In this document: positions 22,422 to 34,358 of the stretch, in pieces
Position numbering within the stretch: the stretch's first letter is position 1
Layout of the letters: every line of letters starts with the position of its first letter
Origin: Agrostemma githago
Lineage: Eukaryota; Streptophyta; Magnoliopsida; Caryophyllales; Caryophyllaceae
Direction of reading: 5' to 3'
DNA: 64,000 bases
NCBI GenBank assembly: GCA_958450325.1
Contig: OY288250.1
Coordinates: 51,412,898-51,476,897, forward strand
Made by a program: the position numbers and the translations under genes
The notes under the pieces: model-generated
What the model saw: the letters and a program-made list of their open reading frames with translations, nothing else
The model's database searches: none
Told to the model about the DNA's origin: nothing

Positions 22422-23086
22422 GCCCCTTGCATACAACACTTTAAAGGACGAAAAAAAAAGATATTCGAAAAACAACGACATCAAATCATTAGCATCCCTA
22501 CACATCAAATACACATCAAAAATTAACATCGACAAACCGATAATATTCCCGAAGGAAAACCGGTCCATTTAAACCCGAAACCCTTCACCCGAAACTCGTC
22601 CAAACCGAGCCACCACCTCACCGACGTACACTCGACGCTCTTGTGCCCAAGCCGCATCCCGACGAGCCCCGATCCGAGTAAACAGAAGCATGTAGGTTGT
22701 AACAAAACCCGATTTCTCTTTTTCTTCTCTTCTCCTCCTTCGCGTCGGTCCTTTTATTACGGGTCGTCGTCATTTTTTTATTTTTCTAATCTCGATATTA
22801 TCAAAAACTATTTTTATACATTCTTAACAATATGATATCAACTCTATAGTTGAATATCGTATTAAAAGAATTAAATTTAATCTCGACGATGTTAAAATCG
22901 TTACATCTTTTTCAAACCTTTTTTTTTACAAAACCTTTTTTTATTCATTCCGAATATTCGATATCGATTTCATAATCGAATATCGAGTACGACGAATATC
23001 GAAAACATAAATCGAATACAAATTAATTCATATTTTGTACGCGATTTATCAAAATTAGCAATTTCGAACAAAAAATAAAAACCGGA

Positions 23087-23137
23087 CAGACCCGCACGCG
23101 AGTCGCGCCATGCCCAGGCGACTCGCGCACGGGCCTG
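23087..23137 (+). other. Conserved two-stem hairpin in LTR (B, first)
   Basis: Same 51-nt layout as in block A. The outer stem is CAGACCCG (23087-23094) with CGGGCCTG (23130-23137), seven of eight paired, and the internal loop is CA/CA. The inner stem is the identical CGCGAGTCGC/GCGACTCGCG (23097-23106, 23118-23127). The 11-nt loop differs from A. Both sides of the outer stem changed and still pair. Confidence 0.72.
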
Positions 23138-23365
23138 AAATCCGAGACGTTTTTTTTAGTTATTTTCGTTCGTTTTATTTTATTCTTCAACGAAACGATT
23201 TTAAAACTTATAACTTTTCTGAAACTATTCGAAATATTTGATATTAATTTCGTAGTTAATTATCAAATATAACGAATATCGAAAATATTGAATCGAGTAC
23301 GAATTATGCAATATTCATACGCGGTTTAATAAAAACATCGAGTTTTCGAAAACCGTCTTCAAAAT

Positions 23366-23416
23366 CAGACCGACACGCGACTCGCTGGCATCCCGGGTGA
23401 GCCGCGCGGCCGGCTG
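23366..23416 (+). other. Second, weaker hairpin in LTR (B, first)
   Basis: A second 51-nt unit with the same spacing. Inner arms CGCGACTCGC (23376-23385) and GTGAGCCGCG (23397-23406) form eight pairs plus one wobble; the loop is 11 nt; the outer arms pair only five of eight. The AT-rich sequence before it resembles that before the first hairpin, so a roughly 280-bp unit was duplicated in this LTR family. The second LTR has it at 36048-36098. Confidence 0.5.
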
Positions 23417-24184
23417 CCTCGACGCCCCCTTTTTCTCGTTTTTTATTATTTTTCGAACTTCGTTTTTTATACAAAACATCGTTTTAAACAATATTTTCCA
23501 GATTTCGATTAATTTTTATTTTTTTCGATCTCGTATACTTATTTGCTATATTATTTTCACAAATCGATACTAACTCGTTTGTTCATCTTTGTAGAAAATT
23601 CATTTTTATTTTCATCATTTGTTTTATTATACTAAAACGAACTTCACATGTTAAATTCAACTTTGACGTTAAATTTTTCATGCATTAAAACCGACTTAGC
23701 AACCCATTCAATTCTTCGCATGCTTAGGAAAACAATGTTTGCATATCATTCATCGTATTACTAACGCGCGTATTAAAACATCATTCGATATCCTAGTAGA
23801 GGCCGCTAATGTGCGGGCGGGGTTGGGTGTTCTTAGTGAACTTCCCAACACGTACCCTCACCCCTTACTCAGAACCGTGGTTTCCGGATGTCCGAAACCA
23901 TTGGCAACGAGAGTCATTCAATATACGATTAACCGCTCAAGTCGGCATCTATATCAATATGCAAAGGGACGAGCCCAATAAACTCTGACATCGGAAATGG
24001 GCCGTATTTTGTGTACGGCCCACTACGACATAGAGTGGGCTCGAACGGTTCCGAATAACCATAAAATTCGGTGGCGACTCCAACTTCGATTTAAATTTCC
24101 ATTTGACCATCTCATGGAGATTCATTCGCCTCCCCAAACCCGCGCGTGGCCGCGTCGGGGTGGACCTATGTCATGTCCAAAATT

Positions 24185-24202
24185 TGGCGACTACGCTGGG
24201 GA
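24185..24202 (+). other. Primer binding site (B, first)
   Basis: TGGCGACTACGCTGGGGA just after the first LTR, the counterpart of 8940-8957 in block A and 36866-36883 after the second LTR. tRNA-Arg type by resemblance. Confidence 0.72.
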
Positions 24203-25270
24203 TTAGCTGATACGTTACTGACCTTCAGCATCCTCAGGGTGAGACTCGAATAGAAATCGTTTGACTAGTATGATACGCGTTTTAGTTTTACGGTTCATGC
24301 ATAACCCCATATTTTCCCGGGCCGGTATTGGTGACCGACGTCCCACTATACTATCGATGTAGTCCAAATTGGATATGTCGAAGGTGTCCATTAGCCGATT
24401 CGTATGGGTTTTACGGCATGTTCTAAGCTCAACTCGACTTAGGAAGTCCGCCCCGATTCTTGATAGGCTGTGTACACTGGTATAGACCCTTTCAGACTGA
24501 CCGAGACTTAGAATTAGAGCATACATGGGGTCGTTATACTGTTTCCATGACTACGTGCTACCTGATTTACAAGTCTTCTTTCAAAAACCGTCATTTTCAA
24601 AATTGCATCCTTTTCAAAATATCCAATTTTCAAAACCCGGGACATATACCGAATTTAGGATCCACGATTTTACTCAAAATAGCCTATTTTTAGCCGGTAT
24701 TATGCCCATTTCAAAACTCGAAAATATTTTCGAACTTTCAAACCCGCTCCCCGGTCCGCCTTTCCGTTTTCTTTTTCGAAAAAATGGGCCGGACTTCTCT
24801 CCCGATTTTACTCGGGCTTTCAAAAAAAATCAATTTTGCAAACTTCCTTTTCTTAGGACTTCCCGTATTTAGCAAGTGTCGGGTCGTGTCTTAAGTCGTC
24901 AAGGTCTTCTAGCGTCGAAACTCCGTCGATCCTACATCACGGGTTTCCTCCCTATCCCAGTCCGCCTTATTATACTAAGGCAAGGCCCACCTACGTAGGA
25001 CATACTCCTACAAGGGTCGGCCCGTCTACACAATCGAGTCTAGAAGTCTGGGGAATCTCTCACGTAAACCTCCTTTCGAGCAGGGCCCAGCCCACACAGC
25101 TGGATCCTAAAGGAGGCTCACCTCTCACAAGTCATCCGTCTAGATGTCTTTTTCGAGTCATTTCCTCTCTAGTTTCCCTTTTCCTTGCTCGGGATGTACT
25201 TTAGTTCTACGATTTGGGTTGGTCGCTGATACGTGGTATTCTCACAGACAGGCCGCCTCACACTCGAACC
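24203..25270 (+). other. Block B untranslated leader (first unit)
   Basis: About 1.07 kb between primer site and gag ATG, nearly identical to 36884-37951 in the second unit. Short open frames here are not conserved with block A. Confidence 0.6.
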
Positions 25271-27778
25271 ATGACTAAGGACTCAATTGATCAACTAAAC
25301 ACCGCATTGGCCAAGATCCAAGAACAGCTCGACCAAATCAGGGGCGACCAGATCGCCATTGTCACCCGGGTTAGTGCCATAGAACAGGACAAGCCAAAGG
25401 GTGAAGATGAAGCTCATGGGCCTTTAGCCTAATTGACTAGCGCAGTCCTCAAACTGCAAGAGCAAGTCCATTTGACGACCCACAACTCGATCCATACGGA
25501 GAATGCCCGAACCTATTCTCCCCTGACCGATCAACTGCCTGCCAATCTCAACTTGACAGGCCTCCCAATGTTCGACGGAACCGAAGACCCGGTATTACAT
25601 ATCCGGACCTTCAAGGAGTTTATGGCCCTGAAAGGAGTCAAATCGGACATGTTCAAGCATCTGTTTGCCTCCTCGCTAGAGAAGCACCCAAAAGCTTGGT
25701 TCTATAAGCTCGACGCCAAGAAATACAAAACTTGGGACGATGTCGCAACGGAGTTCGCCCGAAACTATGCGGACAATGCGGAAATCCAGACAACCATGCG
25801 TACTCTGGAGGTCATGGCCCAAGAGCCGAAGGAGGGTTTCACCAAATACCTCCAAAGGTGGAGGGCCGAAAGTGTCAAGCTGGTCGACAAGCCCAGCGAA
25901 AAAGTATTAGTGGAGGCCTTTGTGAAAAATCTCCTCCCATCTTATCGGATCCATCTCCGGTACGCTATCATACCCAATTTCGCCACCTTAACCGAAATGG
26001 GTACGAGAATCGAAGATGACTTAAGGTTAGAGAGCCTTACTAAGGCCTCTACAAAGGGTTATCAAGGAGCCAGTTCATCTTCCGGTAAGCCCGCAACTAC
26101 AAATGCGGCCCGAAGCATCTTTGACGAGGTTAATTTGTTAGACACCTCGACCAAAAAGAACACTCCAGCCCGAGTATTCACGGACATAGGGACTACTTAT
26201 GCCGACGCCTTACAAAGGCTATCTTCTAAAGGCCTAATTCAGCCCATAGGCCCAATGCCAGAGGTCCCTGTCGAGAAGCGGTCCAAAAGCTACAACGCAC
26301 AGGCCTATTGCCGCTATCACCAAGGCAACGGGCATGACACCGAAAAATGCTGGAAATTAAAGCATCTCATTCAAGATCTGATCGAGAGTGGAAAGATACC
26401 GTTACCCAGCGACAAGCCCAGTAACAAAAACAACCCTCTTGCTACTCACGCCATTTCTGCTGGAGAAATAATCGATTGTACTCATCTCATTTCCCCTTTT
26501 ATTCCCCAAATCAACGGGATATGGAATGACGATGAAGACGATGTTTATCTGACCAAGGGGGAGACTGTCCCCATCACGGCCGAAGAGATCCGGAAGGCCA
26601 AAACCAAGGCCCTGGCCGGTATTCATGTCATCACGGCCGGATCTTCAACCCCGGGATCCGCCACTGAGCCCGCCAAGACGGACTCCATGCTCGAAGAACC
26701 AGACACTAACACGGCCCTAGTCAAGCAACTGAAGAGGGTCCGAACTGATCTTACCATATGGCAGCTTCTGTTCAGTTCTCAAGAACATCGGGCAGCACTT
26801 ACTAAAGCTCTCGATGAGATCAAGGTAGACTCGTCGGTTACCCCCGCTGAAATGGTAGCCACCATCCTGCCTCACCTCAAAGACAAGTCCAAAGAAGAAG
26901 GCCCGCTTATCACTTTCTCTGAGTCCGATCTACCACCATTTGGGGCTACCCACAACCTAGCCCTATATATTACGGTGATTTGCCGGGGCAAATATCTACC
27001 CATGACCCTAATCGATGACGGGTCAGCTGTAAATGTCCTTCCTTTAAGGACTGCAAGGGCTCTCGGCATTACCGAGACCGACTATCTTCCTACTGCACAA
27101 ACTATCCAGGCTTTTGATGGAAGCCCAAAATCAGTTGCCGGGGCTGTCAGACTAACCATCATAATCGGCCCAATCGAAAAAGAACTAGAATTTCAAGTGA
27201 TCGATGTCACCTCATCGTTCAATCTGCTACTTGGAAGGCCTTGGATCCACGCAGTCAAGGCCGTATCCTCCACTCTTCATAGAAAGGTCAAGTTACCTTT
27301 ACAAGACGGGGTCATCACACTTGAAGCTACTCCAATAGCCGTGTCAAGCTGCAACACGGCCGGTTCAATCGACCCGCGAGGATTCAATTTCGTGGGAATG
27401 ATCGATGAAGAATATCTTTTTAGGCCCTATTTCACAACCAGCATCGACAAAATGCTGCAGAACTTGGGTTACTTACCGGGGGCTACTTCAAGGCCTGGTC
27501 TCCCAGCAGGCAAGATCATCGATGTCTTAAATAATGAAGAGCCGAAATTCGGCTTGGGGTATGCTTTAACCCCGGAAAACGTGGTCCGGGCCGGCATCCA
27601 AAAAGCCTGCGACGTCCTCAAGGGCTTCTACTGCCCGAAACTCAACTTCGTCACTCCAGTATTCGGAGCTGTCCAAACGGGCCTTTACCAGCCCGCTATA
27701 ACCTATCCTGAGGTCAATTTCATCCCAGATGATATCTTCACTCTCATCCAGGCTGAATCAAAAGAAGATTCGAACTAA
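25271..27778 (+). pseudogene. gag: Block B unit 1 gag-protease, two stops
   Basis: The ATG at 25271 starts MTKDSIDQL. The frame is stopped at 25430-25432 (TAA where block A has GAA), then runs open through the gag domain, the C-X2-H-X4-H-X4-C knuckle and the protease with its DDGSAVNVLP active site to TAA at 27776-27778. The second unit reads CAA at that last position. Gag and protease are in one continuous frame here, which shows the ancestral arrangement that block A has lost. The first stop is shared by unit 2. Confidence 0.9.
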
Positions 27779-27787
27779 GCTGAGCCC

Positions 27788-30700
27788 ATGCTGGGGCTCT
27801 TGTTCGGGGAAAGCAAGATAATTCCTACCCCTAAGGAGGAATTAGTCAACCTGATCCTCCATAGCAACAAGTTCGATCCAACCAAGCTGATCTCTGAAGT
27901 AGGCGCTGACACTGGAAAGCGGGCTTGGAGGAAGACGATCAAATGGACCGACAGCGAGGGCCGAGTCTACAAGCTCACTACCGGCGAAGGGGACATGCAA
28001 GGCGACGAGTCTGAATCCGAGTCTGAGTCAGAGTCAGAGTCGGAGTCTGAGTCAAAGTCTAGAGGGTCCAGTACTAGGGTCGAGTCTGTAACCCCTTTTC
28101 CTTCGATCATTCCTCTGGGAGCCTCGGAGTCTGTCCCGAGAGCACTCCCCATACCGCCTCTGACCAGCGATCAGATGGCAGCTCTCTTCGAGCTATTTTC
28201 AAAACTTTCTATCAATAATAACGATAACCGTTCTGCTTACGACTTGTCTTATTTTCAAAACATTTTCAAAAACTTTACTTGCAATGACATTGAGAAACCC
28301 GACGAACAGGTACCACTACCTCAGCATCTAGTCGAGCAACTTGAACAAAGGGAGTCCCGAGATCCGGTGATCGAAGAAATCGATTCCATCAATGTAGGAA
28401 CCCCTTTAGAGCCTCAGATGCTTAAGTTAGGTTTATCCCTAGACCCCGAGGAGAAGCAACAATTTACGGAGCTCCTCCACGAATTCAAAGACGTCTTCGC
28501 ATGGTCCTACAAGGACATGACGGGAATAGACTGGGAGATAGCCGAACACCGTATACCCATCAAAGACGGGTATAAGCCGATAAAGCAAAAACTCCGAAGA
28601 ATGAGGCCCGAATGGTCTCTCAAAGTCAAAGAAGAAGTCGACAAGCAATTCAAAGCGGGCTTTATCCAAGTGTCTGAATATCCAGACTGGGTCGCAAATA
28701 TCGTGCCGGTACCCAAGAAAGACGGAAAGGTACGAGTTTGTGTAGATTTCCGGGACCTTAATAAGGCCAGCCCAAAAGACGATTTTCCGTTGCCACACAT
28801 CGACATACTGGTGGACAACACGGCCGACCATGCCCTTCTATCTTTTATGGACAGGTATGCCGGATACAATCAGATCAAAATGGCAAAAGAAGACATGAGT
28901 AAGACCACCTTCACTACACCTTGGGGGACTTACTGTTACACTGTTATTCCATTTGGGCTTATCAACGCCGGTGCCACTTATCAACGGACCGCCACTACCT
29001 TATTACATGACATGATGCACAAGGAAGTGGAAGTCTACGTGGACGATATGATAGTCAAGTCCAAAGAACGAAACGGGCATATTTCGGCCCTTAGGAAGTT
29101 CTTCACCCGACTACGCAAGTATAACATGAGACTGAGTCCTCAAAAATGCAGCTTTGGGGTAACATCGGGTAAACTATTGGGCCATATCGTCAGCCAGCGC
29201 GGCATCGAGGTTGACCCAGCCAAAATCAAGGCCATTACCGAGATGCGGCCACCTAAAACCGAAAAGGAGATTAGGGGGTTTCTCGGGAAAATCCAGTATA
29301 TCAGCAGGTTTATATCGAAGCTAACCATGATATGTGAGCCCATTTTCAAAAAACTGAAGATAGGAGAGCGAGTACTGTGGGACGACAAATGTCAAACAGC
29401 TTTCGATAAAATCAAAGAGATTCTGTCATCTCCGCCGGTATTAATGCCACCTCAACACGGTTTGCCTTTGTCGTTATACTTGACAACGACTGAGACAGCC
29501 ATGGGGGCTATGCTAGCCCAGACAGTCGACTCAGAAGAACGAGCTATTTACTACATTAGTAAAAAGTTCCTCGAATACGAATGCAAGTACACGATGCTCG
29601 AAAAGACGTGTCTAGCTCTAGTTTGGGCCACTAAAAAGCTCCGACATTACATGCTTAGCCACGAAGTGCACGTACTATCAAGAATGGATCCAATCAAGTA
29701 TCTGTTCGAAAAGCCCATCCTCAACGGCAGGATATCTAGATGGACTTTAATGCTAGCTGAGTTTGACCTCAAGTTCGTACCGTTAAAAGCCATCAAGGGT
29801 CGGGTAGTAGCTGAGTTCCTTGCCGATAGTCCGGTATCTGAAGAGGGACACACCGATACTTGGGCCTTCCCTGACGAAGATTTATTCCATACCGACACAG
29901 AGACATGGGATCTATATTTTGACGGGGCATCCAACTTTCGAGGATTTGGTGTCGGGATTTTGCTAATCTCACCACAAGGAGAGCACACCCCGTTATAGAT
30001 CAAGCTGGACTTCGACGTGACTAATAACCCAGCCGAATACGAAGCATGCATTCACGGGTTGCAAGCCGCCACTGATCTAGGAGTAACGAACCTCCGGGTC
30101 CATGGTGACTCATCATTAGTCATTAATCAAGCACTCCAGAAATGGAAAACTCGGAACGCAAATCTCATAGCTTACCAAGCGCGAGTAAGGGTTCTCGAAA
30201 AGAAGTTTCGAAAGGTGGAATACATTTATCTGCCTCGGGAAGAAAACCAGTTTGCAGATGCATTATCCAAAATTAGCATCCTTACTAAATATCCCGGGAC
30301 ACCTAACCAACATGCCGATTTGCGTCGAAAGACGGTCCGAGCCGGCATATATCAACGCTATCCAAGACATCGAGATAGCTGATCCTGAACCTTGGTACCA
30401 GGCTGTTCTCACCTACTTGACGTCGGGAGAATATCCTCCGGGATCTGAAAACCGGGCCAAGAAGGCCCTACGAAGATGGGCCACTCAGTTCATCCGCACG
30501 GACGATGGACAGTTATACAAAAAGACGGCACAGGGGGCTTTACTCCTATGCATCGACAAAACACAGGCCGAAAAGGTCATGGCCGAGGTACACGATGGCG
30601 AGAACGGCCCGCATATGAATGCCCATATGTTAGCTCGAAAAATCGCAAGACTCGGGTATTATTGGAATAGCATGGAGACCGACTGTCAGATTTTCGGCAA

Positions 30701-31613
30701 TGTCCAGCATATGCCGTCATCCCTATTATATACCATGACATCACCATGGCCGTTTTCAACATGGGGAATTGATATAATCGGGAAGGTGAACCCTTCCGGC
30801 ACGGGAGGTCACTGCTTCATTCTGGTGGCTATTGACTATTTTACCAAATGGGTCGAAGCCGAGTCATATCGTGTCTTGAACGCCTAGCACGTTGCAAAGT
30901 TTATCCAAGATAAAATTATATGCCGATACGGGATCCCGCACGAATTCATAAGTGATCATGGGACCCATTTCCAAGCTGAAACCGCTACTTTGCTAGCAAA
31001 ATATAAAATTCAAAGGCATACGTCATCGCCTTACCGTCCCCAAACAAATGGAGCGGTAGAGGCAGCAAATAAAACCATTGTCGCCATACTTAAAAAGATG
31101 GCTGATAATTACCGGGATTGGCCCGATAAAATCCCGTTTGCCTTATGGGGATACCGGACGTCAATCCGAACCGCAACCGGAGCAACTCCATACTATCTGA
31201 CATATGGAATGGAGGCGGTCCAGCCCGTCGAGCTTGAGGTACCATCTTTAAGGATTTTACTAGAAAGTCAAATACCTGAAGCAGATTGGGTTCAAGCCCG
31301 GTACGACTCGTTGATTCTTTTAGACGAACGACGATCTCGAGCCCTTAACAACATCCAGATATATCAAAAAAGGATAAAACGGTCTTTCAACAAAAGGGTT
31401 AGGCCCAGAAACATCAAAGAGGGCAATGTAGTCCTAAAATCTGTCCGGGCTTTACTACCAGTCGACCCAAGGGGAAAATTCAAACCTAATTGGGCCGGAC
31501 CGTATTTAGTGAAGAAGGTTTTATCAGGAGGAGCCGTAATGCTGACAGACTTGGATGGGAACGAATTCGTCAACCCAACCAACTTGGACCAGCTGAAGCG
31601 CTACTACCCCTAA
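27788..31613 (+). pseudogene. pol: Block B unit 1 RT-RNH-aRNH-IN, multiply broken
   Basis: Continues the same frame: acidic Ser-Glu linker, reverse transcriptase (YVDD 29036-29047), RNase H, second RNase H and integrase, ending at TAA 31611-31613. The breaks are: TAG 29996-29998 at the start of the second RNase H; one extra A in the AAAA run near 30270, which shifts the frame; a 30-bp in-frame loss near 30690 that removes the C-X2-C half of the integrase zinc-binding domain; and TAG 30885-30887. The catalytic D, D, E region of integrase is otherwise preserved. It is dead in several places independently of block A. Confidence 0.92.
28007..28060 (+). repeat. Ser-Glu repeat in pol linker (B unit 1)
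   Basis: GAGTCN hexanucleotide repeat; unit 2 of the same block is 12 bp (two units) shorter at 40688-40729. It is otherwise one of the few length differences between the two internal regions. Confidence 0.85.
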
Positions 31614-31956
31614 CCTTATCTCAATGTCATTTGCTAAAAAGTTTATCTTGTTATACAAAATTTTCAAAAATTAAGCAAGTCAATGAGTTAGGATTACTGA
31701 TCCTACTGTCGCACATCTCGAACTAATAGTCTTGATGTATTTCGAAAATTGCAAAAATCTATGACTGAACTACGGTCGGTTTGATTCCACTAATCGTGGA
31801 TACGTAGGCAACCCCTCAAAGGGTACAACCACTGCAATAACGAAAAGACAGGAACGTTTTCACTAATATGTCTTTTATTATTTCAAAAAATGCCTCACGC
31901 AATAATAAATCACAAAAATCACACAAAAAATAGTAGTAATACTTAAATAATAAAAC

Positions 31957-33740
31957 TTAGGAGACTACTCGTGCATTTTTTCCCTTCCCCTTATCTTTCG
32001 GGTCGCGCGGATCCCGAGGCCGGCGAGGCGGGGGCGAACGTTCCCTGATCACGAGTGGAACATCCTTTGCTCGAACCCGTTTCTTCGACTTCGGCTTCTC
32101 CGTCCTCTGCACCGGTTCGATCCAAGCCCGGATGCGCTCGGGTAGTCTATCCCGAGGACCAAGTCGGTCTTTAGCTGCCAGTCTGGGACCAAGTCTCCTT
32201 TCTAAGTCCGTCTGGGGGCCCGTCTTCCCCCATGTACCTTTAGAGCTGGACCCTTTAGCCAAAGTCTTGGTCTTCCCTTTTTGGCCTGACATCAATCGGA
32301 CCATTGTAGTCGGGGTATCGCCATCGTCAAAAAAGCCTCGATTATCCTTAACCTGTTCTCGGCGCAGCAAGTCAAAGGCTTCATCGGTCTTTAAAGCAGC
32401 ACGGGCTTTAGCAGAATCGGCCTGGGTCCACTTCGTGTAGGAATCCGATACCCAGATCAAGGGAGAAGCTTTAGAAACGGGCCAAGTGTGCCGGGTATAC
32501 CATCTTTGCGCCCAAATGTCACACATCACGTCCGTTAGCTGAGTAGATTCACTCACGACCGCTTCAATCTCCGGGATTCTCTGGGCCCGACCATATTGCC
32601 TAAGTATGCGATCGGGATAAAGGTGAATCGTCTGCCTAAAAGATAGGATTAGTTGATAACGGGCCCTATCTCGCAACTCTAATCCGGTCCAGGCATAAAT
32701 AGGCCACCAAGGTACGGTCCAACGGATCAATGGGCCTCCATGGAAGGATAGCAGCTCGTCCCAGAATTTTTGGGTAGTAAGGCGAGAAAGTCAACAGTTC
32801 GTCTTCTTGTCATCACCTGATTTGGGCGATATCGGCTTACGTCTAGAGGAGGATCCAGGATCGATAACCTCTCAAAAAGCCATAGCTGAAAAGTCAAAAT
32901 TGCAAAAAAAAAGTCAATGTCGATTTTCAAAAAAAAAAAAAAAAATAAAAAATCGCAAAATCGCAAAAATCGGGAAAATCGGGAAAAACCGAGAAAATCG
33001 AGAAAAGACGCGAAAACCGCGCAAAAATCGAAGACCCGAAAAACTCGGAAATTGCAAAAAATCAAAAATTGCGAAAATCAAGAAAAAAATCAGCCTACCT
33101 GTAGAAGACGGGTGCTACCGGACAGCTTGATCGATGGATCCCTCTTACGATTATCTAAGCCTTGGATAATTTCCCCGGTAATCAGCCAGGCTGGGCTATG
33201 TTCGGTCTCCATTTGATCCGCTACAGAAAGAAGTCTGACATGGCTCATACAAGATAGCCAATCCAAATGACCCTCAAAAGCATAGACATGGAGCATACAA
33301 AAAGTGAAGGCCCTACGGCTATATACCGGCCTGACCCGAACGTCATCCTGATTCATAAATTTTTCAGCCAGGTCGATCAAGGAAACTGTATTTCCTTCTA
33401 GCATGCGGGATACCTCCATATGAGAAAGCCCTAAAAATTCTCTCAATTTCCTCCTTGGATCACGAACTGAAAAGGGGATAGCAGGACGGAGAATAGGATT
33501 CCACCCTCCTACAGCAGCTATTTCCTCAGGAATAGGACAAACTTCACCTCGAGGAAACCTAAAAACGTGATAGGTATCGTCCCAATAAGATAGGCAAGCA
33601 TCCAAAAAGTGACGATCCACTTGCATCTGACGGATTGTGGATAACTGGGTAACGCCGTTTTGGTTCAGAATAACCTTGTCAGCATCTCTGAAAATTCGGG
33701 ACCAATCTTGCAGCATTCCGACTAATCGACCGATTCCCAT
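31957..33740 (-). pseudogene. Antisense accessory gene of block B, one frameshift
   Basis: Exon 1 runs 33740-33099, exactly 214 codons as in block A. The intron is 32886-33098 (213 bp; ACAG/GTAGGC and TTTTCAG/C). Exon 2 runs 32885-31957. Splicing joins LLQ to LWLFERL in the same phase as in A. One base is missing in exon 2 (about 32765-32810) compared with A, and this ends the frame early; the rest, from about 32760 down, stays open and keeps the Arg/Lys-rich tail with RLGPR-RLPER units. The protein is clearly related to that of A but diverged throughout. TATA box at 33846-33853. Likely a recently disabled copy; a second short intron over the shift is a less likely reading. Confidence 0.72.
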
Positions 33741-33845
33741 AATAAATTTCTAAAAAAGAGGACTAAGTTTTTCAGAGCTTATTTTTCTTAAAAGGAAGGA
33801 AAGGAGTTGTGAGAATTATGAATAAATTATAAGCAGGGAGATGAG

Positions 33846-33853
33846 TATTTATA
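33846..33853 (-). promoter_or_regulatory. TATA box of the antisense gene (B)
   Basis: TATAAATA on the minus strand about 106 bp upstream of the ATG at 33740, matching the position in block A. Confidence 0.62.
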
Positions 33854-34345
33854 GCATGAAATCGAATTCTCCTCCTCACTTTGGGATTCCTAATCCCATG
33901 GGATTTCGCATACAGGCCTTTAATCCTAGGATCTAGCTAAGACATCCCGAGCATTCCTACTCCTTCTCAGAGTCAAAAAAATTCTTTAATCCTTCAAAAT
34001 TCTTCCATCCAAAAAATATTCAAAAAATCTTCTTCAAATTTTTTATTCCCCAGCACGAGTCATTTCTCCTAAAAATGTGTTACATGCAAACTTGGCATAA
34101 ATCATTATACAGGACGACTCAAGCAAAACCGTGCAAACAACTCCCTAGCGGCATAGGCTTATACGACAAGTCCGGTTCCCCACGGAGTTAACATCATCAA
34201 ACTCAGGTACATTTCTAGTCTTCGGCCGGCGGGCCCTCCACGCAGGTCTAACGGACCTTAAAACGACCCGACCGGAAGTCTGCCAGGTCTAATCTTTGAT
34301 TTGCCTGGTAGCTACTCTGACTTTCGCCTTGTCCAAGCCTCAGTC

Positions 34346-34358
34346 AGAGTGGGGGCTC
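34346..34358 (+). other. Polypurine tract (B)
   Basis: AGAGTGGGGGCTC directly before the second LTR, identical to the tracts of block A at 6613-6625 and 19175-19187. Confidence 0.75.

Larger units (their letters stand above)
21687..24181 (+). repeat. Block B first LTR
   Basis: 2495 bp, starting TGTAGACACCC; the end reads CCAAA where the second LTR has CCACA. TATA box at 22414-22421. It carries two hairpin-bearing units (hairpins 23087-23137 and 23366-23416), against one in block A, which accounts for much of the extra length. It differs from the second LTR by about 1% in the first 700 bp by eye. Confidence 0.92.
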
